This document shows, one piece after another, positions 1 to 6,614 of a stretch of 8,670 nucleotides of DNA. The DNA comes from Spirochaetales bacterium. Lineage in GTDB: Bacteria > Spirochaetota > Spirochaetia > DSM-27196 > SLST01. The position numbers were made by a program, and so were the translations under genes. The notes beneath the pieces are model-generated. The model ran no database searches, was not told where the DNA came from, and worked only from the letters and a program-made list of their open reading frames with translations. Numbering within the stretch: the first letter of the stretch is position 1; every line of letters begins with the position of its first letter. The stretch lies in the NCBI GenBank assembly GCA_028284845.1, contig JANQQY010000345.1:1-8670 (forward strand), written 5' to 3'.

Positions 1-1
1 T

Positions 2-205
2 CCGAACCACGGTGAGAACTACGACGCCCTGCTTCGCGTGGCTGACCAAGCGATGTACAGGGCAAAACAGGCCGGAAAAGCGGGCATCTCGGTTGCGGAG
101 GGGGCGGCTCAGAGTGAGGATGCCGAGTTCTCCGAGAGCCGCGACTCCACTCTCGACCAGAGCATTGCATCGCCGTCAAAGAGAAACCAGCCCTCAACGG
201 AGTAG
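2..205 (+). CDS. GGDEF-domain protein (diguanylate cyclase), C-terminal fragment
   Basis: Only the last 67 codons are in the window; the start lies to the left. The first visible residues include LLRVADQAMYRAKQAGK, which matches the conserved final helix of GGDEF domains (LLxxADxAMYxAKxxGR). This family makes cyclic di-GMP from two GTP. The catalytic GG(D/E)EF motif itself is not visible, so activity cannot be judged and the sensor domain is unknown. After this helix comes a polar tail of about 40 residues, rich in Ser, Glu and Asp, with no recognisable fold. It ends at TAG. The tail is encoded antisense to the end of the convergent NUDIX gene (97-bp overlap). It is probably disordered and may have arisen by loss of an earlier stop. 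Family assignment is fairly safe; the role of the tail is unknown. Confidence 0.75.
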   Translation, partial: PNHGENYDALLRVADQAMYRAKQAGKAGISVAEGAAQSEDAEFSESRDSTLDQSIASPSKRNQPSTE

Positions 206-645
206 CCGTCGAGGATCAGGGGAAGCCAGGTGATGTCGTCTGCCCACATCTGTTTGAATGGAATCTCTGATCGCTTGCACCAGAACGGGTCTGCCTCGTC
301 CGTTTCGACGAGCGACCCACGATACTCGTGAGCAACAAAAGCCTCGACGTCGAGGTTGTAGCCGTCAACAAAGGCAAAATGGAGGAGCGCTCGTCGTTCG
401 ATCCGTGAGACATGTAGTCCCACCTCCTCGGAAACCTCTCTCACCACCGCTTCATGGGCGGTTTCCCCCGCTTCGATCCGGCCTCCTGGTCCGTTGACCT
501 TCCCCGCACCCAATCCTCGCTTCTTGTGGATCAGGAGCAGGTCGTCTGAACGCAGTGTGTAGCAGGTCACCGCTCTCTCGGTGGGTGTGTATCTATCCCA
601 ATCCAATCTGCCCTCCGGCAGTGCGAAAGTGCCGCGTTTGAACAT
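109..645 (-). CDS. NUDIX hydrolase, MTH1-like (oxidised purine dNTP diphosphatase)
   Basis: A 178-aa protein from ATG 645. It probably sanitises the nucleotide pool by hydrolysing oxidised purine nucleotides such as 8-oxo-dGTP to the monophosphate. The full NUDIX box GX5EX7REUXEEXGU is present at about residues 55-77 (GRIEAGE then REVSEEVGL). It is preceded by KKRGLGAGKVNGPGG, very like human MTH1 (KKRGFGAGRWNGFGG). Further on, IPFKQMWADD matches MTH1 IPFKDMWPDD, including the Trp and the two Asp residues (about 134, 136, 137) that contact the base in MTH1. Start choice: ATG 645 has no clear ribosome site. TTG 654 is in frame just upstream. GTG 570, with GAGAG 5 nt before it, would give 153 aa, closer to MTH1 length. 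I favour the long form because a DWxxxxPxERA stretch before the core resembles that of bacterial relatives as I remember them. The gene is convergent with, and overlaps, the GGDEF gene, and is divergent from hppA. Confidence 0.88.
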   Translation of the reverse strand: MFKRGTFALPEGRLDWDRYTPTERAVTCYTLRSDDLLLIHKKRGLGAGKVNGPGGRIEAGETAHEAVVREVSEEVGLHVSRIERRALLHFAFVDGYNLDVEAFVAHEYRGSLVETDEADPFWCKRSEIPFKQMWADDITWLPLILDGYSVEGWFLFDGDAMLWSRVESRLSENSASSL

Positions 646-667
646 CAAAATCAAACCGTGGTAGAAT
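638..667 (+). promoter_or_regulatory. Putative sigma-70 promoter of hppA (extended -10)
   Basis: TTGAAC (638-643) and TAGAAT (662-667) are separated by 18 nt. TG lies one base before the -10 (TGGTAGAAT), which makes an extended -10 element. A start near 674 would give a leader of about 44 nt to the hppA ATG. The -35 box lies inside the first codons of the divergent NUDIX gene, so the two starts could interfere with each other. It is predicted from consensus only. Confidence 0.5.
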
Positions 668-703
668 CCGCGCCAACGGCCAATTCGTGCCGAACTCTAG
701 GTT

Positions 704-709
704 AAGGAA
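704..709 (+). promoter_or_regulatory. Shine-Dalgarno of hppA
   Basis: AAGGAA lies 8 nt before ATG 718 and supports this start over later in-frame ATGs. Confidence 0.7.
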
Positions 710-717
710 AGCCCAAT

Positions 718-2886
718 ATGCTTGGATTCGTAGTTGTCGCGGTTGTCGGTGCGCTCGGTTTCGCGGCCATCAACTTCTATGGCGTGAAGCGAATGGACAC
801 CGGAACGGAACTCATGCAAGAGATTGCCGGTGCCATTCAAGATGGTGCCGACGCGTTTATCCGTCATGAGTACCGGTTGATCCTCGGGATCGCGGTTCTG
901 ATTGCCATTCTTCTTGGCGTCGTTGTTTCCTGGTACACCGGAATTGCATTCATTCTCGGAGCGTTTATGAGTGCGTCGGCGGGTTGGATCGGCATGCGGA
1001 TCGCAACGCTCGCCAATGTTCGTGTTTCGAACAAGGCGCGGGAAACGAGCAGCCTGGGACAGACGCTTCAGGTCGCCTTTCGTGGCGGCAGTGTCATGGG
1101 CCTCGCGGTTGGCGGATTCGCACTCCTTGGCCTTGGAATTGTCTACGTCGTGTTCGGCCGTATTCTTGGCCAGACTGATCCAAGCCGACTCCTGATTGAG
1201 GTGAACTGGCTGGGAATCAACTACATCCCCTTCACAATGACCGTTTCAGGGTATGCGCTGGGGTGTTCGGTGATCGCGATGTTCGACCGTGTTGGCGGTG
1301 GAATCTACACGAAGGCCGCCGACATGGGTGCCGACCTCGTTGGAAAGACCGAGGCACACATTCCGGAGGACGACCCCCGAAATCCAGCGACAATTGCAGA
1401 CAACGTTGGTGACAATGTGGGTGACGTTGCCGGGCTGGGCGCCGACCTTCTCGAGAGCTACGTTGGATCGTTGATCTCGAGCGTAGTCCTCACCGCATAC
1501 ATGTTCTTCACCACCTCGCAGGCAGCGCAGCCGCTTTCCGGTGCGCTCGCGACCAAGCTGATCAACTTTCCGTTGATGTTCGCCTCGATTGGAATCGTGG
1601 CATCGATCATCGGTATCATGACGCTCTTGGTTAAAAAGGCCTCTGACCGACCGCACCGCGAGTTGAACGTCGCCACCTGGGTAGCAGCAGGCCTGACGCT
1701 CGTGGGTACTGGTGTGCTTACCTGGTTTATGTTCTCCGGCGAGACCTTCCCAGCTGTGCTTGGCTTCTCGCTCGGCCCCCTCTCCCCGTGGATCGCGGCG
1801 GTGCTTGGAATCGTGAGCGGAATCATCATTGGTCAACTCGCTGAGTACTTCACCAGCTACGACTTCAAGCCCACACAGGGCATTGCGGCAGCCAGCCGCC
1901 AAGGCACGGCGCTGACCATCACTCAGGGTCTTGCGATTGGTATGAAGTCGACCTTCTATCCCATTCTCATGCTTGCACTCGCCGTTGTTGGGGCGAATGC
2001 TATTGCGGGACTCTACGGTGTCGCCATGGCGGCAATTGGTATGCTGAGCTTTGTTGTGGCCACGGTTTCCGTGGACACCTACGGCCCTATCGCGGACAAC
2101 GCCGGCGGTATCAGTGAGATGTCAAAGCTCGACCCGAAGGTTCGCGAGATCACAGACGAACTCGACTCGGTCGGGAACACGACGGCTGCCATTGGTAAGG
2201 GCTTCGCGATCGGATCGGCCGCACTCGCAGCTCTCTCGCTCTTTGCGTCGTATCTCTATTCCCAGTTCGGAGCCGGCGACACGAGCGTCTCGGTCAGTGA
2301 TCTTCTCCTCAACATGATCAACCCGATGACCCTGGCCGGCGGCCTTGTTGGCGCGGCACTACCATATCTCTTCTCCGGAATCCTTATTGAAGCTGTCGCA
2401 AAGGCGGCACGGAAGATGGTCGACGAGGTCCGACGCCAGTTCCAGGCCGACCCGAAGATCCTCACCGGCGAATCGAAGCCCGACTATCGCCTCTGCATCC
2501 AGATCTCCTCTGAAGGCTCTTTGAAGGAGATGAAGGTTCCGGCCTTGATCGCGGTGTTGACCCCGCTCGTGACCGGCTTCCTGCTCGGTCCTCAGTTTGT
2601 GGGCGGTCTTCTTATTGGCACGACGCTCTCCGCCATTATGCTTGCGTTGTTCACGGCGAACGCCGGCGGAGCGTGGGACAATGGAAAGAAGTACATCGAG
2701 CATGGGCACCATGGCGGAAAAGGCTCGGAAGCTCACGCAGCCGGTGTGGTTGGAGACACGGTTGGGGATCCGTTGAAGGACACCGTTGGACCGTCTCTTG
2801 ACATCCTTATCAAGATCATGGCGGTCGTATCGCTGATCGCCGTCAGCATCTTCCAGAGATACAATCTTCTGGAGCTCTTCCGCTAA
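718..2886 (+). CDS. hppA: K+-dependent-type membrane-bound pyrophosphatase (Na+ and/or H+ pump)
   Basis: A 722-aa, very hydrophobic protein of typical length, expected to have 16 transmembrane helices. It couples PPi hydrolysis in the cytoplasm to cation export across the inner membrane, recycling PPi and building an ion gradient. All family motifs are present: GGGIYTKAADMGADLVGK (194-210), EDDPRNPATIADNVGDNVGD (217-236), DTYGPIADNAGG (453-464), NAGGAWDN (648-655) and GDTVGDPLKDTVGP (679-692). Ala490 and Gly493 in GNTTAAIGKG are the signature of the K+-dependent subfamily; K+-independent pumps have Lys and Thr there. Gate residues equivalent to those of the Thermotoga enzyme are present: D243, E246, S247, D695 and K699. 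The glutamate is in the DLLES position found in Na+ pumps and in some K+-dependent H+ or dual pumps, so the ion cannot be decided. Start: ATG 718 follows AAGGAA (704-709) by 8 nt. A strong terminator follows the gene, suggesting a monocistronic unit. Confidence 0.98.
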   Translation: MLGFVVVAVVGALGFAAINFYGVKRMDTGTELMQEIAGAIQDGADAFIRHEYRLILGIAVLIAILLGVVVSWYTGIAFILGAFMSASAGWIGMRIATLANVRVSNKARETSSLGQTLQVAFRGGSVMGLAVGGFALLGLGIVYVVFGRILGQTDPSRLLIEVNWLGINYIPFTMTVSGYALGCSVIAMFDRVGGGIYTKAADMGADLVGKTEAHIPEDDPRNPATIADNVGDNVGDVAGLGADLLESYVGSLISSVVLTAYMFFTTSQAAQPLSGALATKLINFPLMFASIGIVASIIGIMTLLVKKASDRPHRELNVATWVAAGLTLVGTGVLTWFMFSGETFPAVLGFSLGPLSPWIAAVLGIVSGIIIGQLAEYFTSYDFKPTQGIAAASRQGTALTITQGLAIGMKSTFYPILMLALAVVGANAIAGLYGVAMAAIGMLSFVVATVSVDTYGPIADNAGGISEMSKLDPKVREITDELDSVGNTTAAIGKGFAIGSAALAALSLFASYLYSQFGAGDTSVSVSDLLLNMINPMTLAGGLVGAALPYLFSGILIEAVAKAARKMVDEVRRQFQADPKILTGESKPDYRLCIQISSEGSLKEMKVPALIAVLTPLVTGFLLGPQFVGGLLIGTTLSAIMLALFTANAGGAWDNGKKYIEHGHHGGKGSEAHAAGVVGDTVGDPLKDTVGPSLDILIKIMAVVSLIAVSIFQRYNLLELFR

Positions 2887-2893
2887 ATCTGGT

Positions 2894-2918
2894 GGGCCGC
2901 TTCGGCGGCCCTCCTTTT
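2894..2918 (+). terminator. Intrinsic terminator of hppA
   Basis: A perfect 7-bp GC stem, GGGCCGC / GCGGCCC, closes a TTCG loop (the very stable cUUCGg tetraloop). TCCTTTT follows directly. It begins 8 nt after the hppA stop. On the - strand no T-tract follows the hairpin, so it should act only on hppA transcripts. Confidence 0.9.
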
Positions 2919-3149
2919 ATGGACCCCCGCGCCCTCGTCATCGAGATCTACCGACAAAAGACAGAACTCATGCATGCCGGAGAGAGTCCGGAACGCGTCG
3001 TGATGAGCATGGAGAGCTATCGTGCAATCCAGAGCTATCATGCAACGCTCGGCGAGCTGCCGGATGGCGCCGTCGACTACATCGGCAAGTATCAGATCTT
3101 TGGGCTCGAGATCAGCATCGACAACGGGGCGGATCTTCGCGTTGACTAG
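2919..3149 (+). CDS. Small conserved-looking protein of unknown function (76 aa)
   Basis: I do not recognise this protein. From ATG 2919 it is 76 aa, acidic, with no membrane segment or signal peptide, and looks like a compact alpha/beta fold. A helix-like start (DPRALVIEIYRQKTEL) is followed by ERVVMSMESYRAIQSYHATL and then IFGLEISIDNGADLRVD. About 70 % of third codon positions are G or C, and the frame looks coding, better than the opposite-strand frame. No Shine-Dalgarno precedes ATG 2919: the bases just before it are the T-tract of the hppA terminator. GTG 2892, before the hairpin, is an in-frame alternative that adds MGRFGGPPF but also lacks a good ribosome site. Expression would need readthrough of the terminator, an internal promoter or leaderless translation. 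Its TAG stop shares CTAG with the stop of the convergent mrp gene. Confidence 0.65.
   Translation: MDPRALVIEIYRQKTELMHAGESPERVVMSMESYRAIQSYHATLGELPDGAVDYIGKYQIFGLEISIDNGADLRVD
3146..3149. other. CTAG palindrome providing both convergent stop codons
   Basis: CTAG reads TAG on the + strand (3147-3149, end of the 76-aa gene) and TAG on the - strand (3148-3146, end of mrp). The two genes therefore overlap tail to tail by 4 bases with no intergenic DNA. I see no terminator for either gene here. Confidence 0.85.
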
Positions 3150-4453
3150 GCGTTCGCGAGTTCCTTCAGCCGCTCGTAGGGGAAGAACCCAGTGGTATGC
3201 CCGTCGCTCCATTCGACGCTGATCGCGTAGTTGCCGACCGTCGCGACTTCTCGAGCGTGAATGTCGATCGGCACGTCAGCCTCGTTGATCTTTACTTCGC
3301 CGGTGAATTCATCCACGCAGAGGGCGCATTGGCATGAGAGTCGAAGGGTCCGGTTTGCCACACGATGGGTCGTCCCGCTCGGCCATGTGAGCGTGACGTG
3401 GCTCTCGTCTGCGCTTACCTCAGGCGTTTCAAAGCCGGCTTTGCTTCTACCAAGGCGACGAATCATTCCAGTAAGCGCATTCTGAACATCTTCCGAACGT
3501 GGACTCTGGAGCGTGGGACCGCCAAAGACCTGTGGCGAGATGGGTAGCTGGCCGAGAATAGGCAGGCCGTGCGCCGTCCCGATCCGTTCGGCCGCACCAC
3601 GACCAAAGACGTGGTATCGGGCCCCCGTATCAGGCGCGTCGAAATAGCTCATGTTCTCAACGACACCAAGGATGGGGACGTGCACTTTGTCGAACATCTG
3701 GATGGCCTTGCCAACGTCGGCAGCGGCGAGCGCATGCGGTGTTGTGACGATCACGGCTCCGTCAATCTGTGCGCTCTGGGTGATTGTGATCTGTACGTCT
3801 CCCGTGCCCGGAGGAAGATCAAGGAAGAGATAGTCGAGCTCACCCCAATTGACCTGATGGAGGAATTGCTGGACGTAGTTTGTGACCATCGGTCCGCGCA
3901 TGACGGCGGCGGTATCTCCAAGCCAGAAACCAAATGACATCACCTTGAGCCCGTCGAACTCCTCAGGGAGAACCATCTGATTCTCGTCACCGGCGAGGCC
4001 GGTTTCATGGTGTTCAAATAGCGTTGGCACAGAAGGCCCAAAGATATCCATATCGAGCAAGCCGACGCGATAGCCCTGCCTGCAGAGTTCCATCGCAAGC
4101 GATGCGGCGACGGTCGACTTTCCAACTCCGCCTTTTCCCGCGGCAATCGCGATAAGGCTGTCCACGGTATCAAGACCAGACTTCTCGGCGCGGACGGCAC
4201 GGTTCGTCTTGCGGCTCGAGAGTCGAACCTGAACCGATTTCACATCCGGGATCCCGCCAATGAGTTCCGTGGCTTGGGTCCTAAACTGATCACGCACCGG
4301 GCATGCCGGAGTCGTGAGCTCAAGCTCGACTTGGACGTGTCCGTCGTCAATGTCCGCGCGCTTGAGAAAGCCAAGGCTGATGATGTCCTGACCAAGATCC
4401 GGGTCTATGATTTCTGAGAGCGCGCGCTCGATTGCTTCGCGGGTGACGGGCAT
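3146..4453 (-). CDS. apbC: Mrp/ApbC-type P-loop ATPase, Fe-S cluster carrier, with C-terminal DUF971 domain
   Basis: A 435-aa cytoplasmic protein of the Mrp/NBP35 family, which binds and hands over Fe-S clusters to apoproteins. Domains: an N-terminal MIP18/DUF59 domain (about 1-80, with the TTPACPVRDQ motif, Cys51); the ATPase domain (about 98-335) with deviant Walker A GKGGVGKST (106-114), LLDMDIFGPSVP (132-143), LDLPPGTGDVQ (211-221) and ENMSYF (266-271); and a C-terminal DUF971/GBBH-like domain (about 345-435) containing LRLSCQCALCVDEFTG (Cys374, 376, 379). The CxxC that normally follows ENMS and holds the bridging cluster is absent: the text reads DAPDTGARYHVFG. The only cysteines are 51, 124, 374, 376 and 379. 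Start: ATG 4453 has GGAGG at 4462-4458, 4 nt upstream. It is the last gene of the - strand operon, 51 nt after the vWA/PIG-L gene. Family assignment is certain; cluster-carrier function without the usual cysteines is inferred. Confidence 0.95.
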   Translation of the reverse strand: MPVTREAIERALSEIIDPDLGQDIISLGFLKRADIDDGHVQVELELTTPACPVRDQFRTQATELIGGIPDVKSVQVRLSSRKTNRAVRAEKSGLDTVDSLIAIAAGKGGVGKSTVAASLAMELCRQGYRVGLLDMDIFGPSVPTLFEHHETGLAGDENQMVLPEEFDGLKVMSFGFWLGDTAAVMRGPMVTNYVQQFLHQVNWGELDYLFLDLPPGTGDVQITITQSAQIDGAVIVTTPHALAAADVGKAIQMFDKVHVPILGVVENMSYFDAPDTGARYHVFGRGAAERIGTAHGLPILGQLPISPQVFGGPTLQSPRSEDVQNALTGMIRRLGRSKAGFETPEVSADESHVTLTWPSGTTHRVANRTLRLSCQCALCVDEFTGEVKINEADVPIDIHAREVATVGNYAISVEWSDGHTTGFFPYERLKELANA

Positions 4454-4504
4454 TCTTCCTCCGTTCGCAGAGGGTACGAGCGCACCCGGGAGCGGTCAAG
4501 CGAA
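4454..4504 (-). promoter_or_regulatory. Short gap before mrp; weak promoter candidate
   Basis: The 51-nt spacer holds the mrp Shine-Dalgarno GGAGG (4462-4458). It also holds TTGACC (4499-4494), 17 nt before TACCCT (4476-4471). The -35 is good (5/6) but the -10 is poor (3/6), and the start would lie only about 11 nt from the ATG. No hairpin terminator is visible, so readthrough from the upstream genes is the simpler reading. Confidence 0.25.
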
Positions 4505-6610
4505 CTACTCCCAAGGATCTGCGGCGAATGTGTCGATGAGTTCGTCGATACCGTCGTAAATCCGCGCCGAGCCATCGTCCTGAGGATCAAAGCTGTCTAC
4601 GCGATAGAACTCCTCGTCGAGTGCGAGCCGGTTCTCCACGGCAATCGCGCTCGCGTCTCGTTGGGTTCGATGAGCGAGAAGCGCCCGAGACTGCATCAGG
4701 CGCGGAATTGTCCCATCTGCGGCGGGGAGCCACGCGTTCACGCGCTCCAGATCGGTGTAACCCTCGGTCTGAAACGGATCGATGGAGCGAATGTGAAGCG
4801 CGACGATGTGGGTTCCACCTTGGTTCACATCTTCAATCGCCTGGGCGACCAAGGTTCCGGTGGCATCGTGCTCGAAATGCTCGCGAGCAAATCCTTGTCG
4901 ATCCGGGCTCAAGATCACCTCCGGTCGCGTCTGCTCGATGAGGTCAATCAGAGCGGACAGCAAGCGGAGCTGGTCGTTCCATCGCGTGACCACCTCTTGG
5001 GGCGTGAGCTCCTGTTCAATCGAGTTGTACGGATAGTTCTCAAGGCCAAATCGAACGTACGACTCTACTCCGAGCCATGAGAGCGCCTGGCGTGTTTCTT
5101 CAATTCTACGCCCTGCGAGTTGAGACGACGCCATATCGTATGGCGGGTAGAGATCATTCGCTACTCGATAGGGGTATTGATCGCGGCCCGACTGTCCGTC
5201 CGTAAGAATCAGCGCCGCCCCGCGTGCACCACCTGCGGTGAGGCGTGCGACCAGTGCCCCAAAGTCGATCGATTCGTCGTCCGGGTGGGCGTGGATGAGG
5301 AGGAAATCGACGTCTCCAATCCGAGTGATGTCCGGGTAGCGCACGACGGTCGGCAAGGGTCGTGAGGGCGCATTTACAATTGCGGCGGGGCTTAGTTGAC
5401 GCGCGTCGCCGGTCGCCTCGGAAACGTGATCGGACTGATCGACCCTCAGCTCCTCCTGAACCGTCGTATTCGGATCGCCCGCCGGCGAAACAGATACCCT
5501 CGGCATAACAAATGCCGCAACGGACGCGATCATCGCGATCAACGGCGCAAGCCAGTAGAGGCGCGCATCGTTTCGCGGCGGTCGCAACCGACGTTTCTTC
5601 TCGACGGCAGAGACGGTAATTCTCGTTGCGTCGCTTCGGATGATGTCTCCCTGGGAGATCTGGTGTTCTTCTCGCCTGCTGCCGTTGAAGCGAGCGTTTG
5701 CTCTGGCGACTGCCCAGATATCTGTTCCGCGTGCCTCGAACGTGAGCCCGCCGTCTGCAGTCGTGGGATAGCTGCGAATCTCCATCGTTTGGCGACCATC
5801 GGGTGAACGCACATCAAGTACGACGGAGGGCGGCGCGGCGTTGTAGGAATCCACCTTGGTCTTTCGCTGCTGTTGGCGGAGGAGCGCTTGTATCCATGCT
5901 GCAACGCCGGCCATTGTTGCTACGAGAAACGGAAACCGTGCGATGCGCGCCCAGCGCTGAACGAGCCCATGCTCTATCAGCGAGGGATGCGCGGTGAGAG
6001 AGTCTTGGCTTGCGTCGGACGTCGTCCGCTCTGCCTCGTTGCCGGGCCCGGCTTGAACGTGCACAGCGGCTTGCAGGGGAGCCGAGACTGGCCGAGCAGA
6101 AGAGACGGGCTCCATGCGCGTCATGACGTGGAGCGAAAGGCGCGATGCGGCGCTCTGGGAGAGCTCGGGTGGAACGAGAAGCAGAACTTCAACCTCGCCG
6201 CGAGGAGGGGGAGCGCCTTCTCCGATCAGCACGTAGGGATCCTCGCCGTCGGTGGCGACAAGGAGACGAGAAACATCTGGCCGCTGTCGCACGACGTCGG
6301 TAGAGGCGCCAAGAAGATCGACAGCCGCCCACGGCTCAAGGGTTTCGACGAGAGCGAGGAGGGTTTGGCGATCCACCGGATCGGGTGCGAGGAGGGTCGC
6401 CTCGCTCGAGTAGTCGGCGGAGAAGGCGAGGTAGAGTGCGTCCGACGGACTCTCTGCGAGCCACGCTTCGAGTTCCTCACGCACCAGGTCGGCCCGTGTG
6501 CGACCGTCAACCTCGAGCGCCATACTGTAGCTATTATCAACGAGAATTGCCGTCTGAGCGGAGACGACTCCCGCCTGTAGGATGAGGGCGAGCGCGACTA
6601 CGACCCGCAG
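4505..6610 (-). CDS. Membrane protein: vWA domain + FHA-like domain + PIG-L/LmbE deacetylase domain (701 aa)
   Basis: A multidomain protein, 701 aa if it starts at CTG 6610. Residues 1-18 form a signal peptide (LRVVVALALILQAGVVSA, cleavage before Gln19). A vWA domain follows (about 20-165) with MIDAS motif DNSYS (Asp25, Ser27, Ser29) and TDGED (Asp121). TM1 is at about 225-243, followed by RQQQRKTK (inside). A FHA-like domain at about 262-335 lacks the canonical GR and SxxH residues, so this call is weak. KKRRLRPPR precedes TM2 (about 351-371). After a polar linker comes a PIG-L/LmbE domain (about 430-615) with AHPDDE (441-446), SPD (Asp570) and HFEHDA (His578, His581), which are the expected zinc ligands. 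This family deacetylates N-acetylglucosamine-type sugars. The positive charges place vWA and PIG-L outside and the FHA-like part in the cytoplasm. Start: no ATG, GTG or TTG lies near the signal peptide. CTG 6610 is 9 nt after a perfect AGGAGGTG inside the end of clpS. Substrate unknown. Confidence 0.82.
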   Translation of the reverse strand: MRVVVALALILQAGVVSAQTAILVDNSYSMALEVDGRTRADLVREELEAWLAESPSDALYLAFSADYSSEATLLAPDPVDRQTLLALVETLEPWAAVDLLGASTDVVRQRPDVSRLLVATDGEDPYVLIGEGAPPPRGEVEVLLLVPPELSQSAASRLSLHVMTRMEPVSSARPVSAPLQAAVHVQAGPGNEAERTTSDASQDSLTAHPSLIEHGLVQRWARIARFPFLVATMAGVAAWIQALLRQQQRKTKVDSYNAAPPSVVLDVRSPDGRQTMEIRSYPTTADGGLTFEARGTDIWAVARANARFNGSRREEHQISQGDIIRSDATRITVSAVEKKRRLRPPRNDARLYWLAPLIAMIASVAAFVMPRVSVSPAGDPNTTVQEELRVDQSDHVSEATGDARQLSPAAIVNAPSRPLPTVVRYPDITRIGDVDFLLIHAHPDDESIDFGALVARLTAGGARGAALILTDGQSGRDQYPYRVANDLYPPYDMASSQLAGRRIEETRQALSWLGVESYVRFGLENYPYNSIEQELTPQEVVTRWNDQLRLLSALIDLIEQTRPEVILSPDRQGFAREHFEHDATGTLVAQAIEDVNQGGTHIVALHIRSIDPFQTEGYTDLERVNAWLPAADGTIPRLMQSRALLAHRTQRDASAIAVENRLALDEEFYRVDSFDPQDDGSARIYDGIDELIDTFAADPWE

Positions 6611-6614
6611 TCCT

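Noticed and set aside
1246..1902. - strand ORF of 218 codons
   Set aside because: Antisense to conserved hppA; rich in His/Cys/Arg with no domain.
2883..3212. - strand ORF of 109 codons
   Set aside because: Lies opposite the 76-aa gene and overlaps the end of mrp; sequence is not protein-like and there is no ribosome site.
3569..3937. + strand ORF of 122 codons
   Set aside because: Antisense to the ATPase domain of mrp, which is certain.
4661..5080. + strand ORF with CPICGG, looking like a zinc-binding protein
   Set aside because: Antisense to the PIG-L domain. The single CxxC arises by chance from the complementary codons; no second pair.
5873..6580. + strand ORF of 235 codons
   Set aside because: Antisense to the vWA/FHA-like part of the real gene; composition looks random, with no motif.
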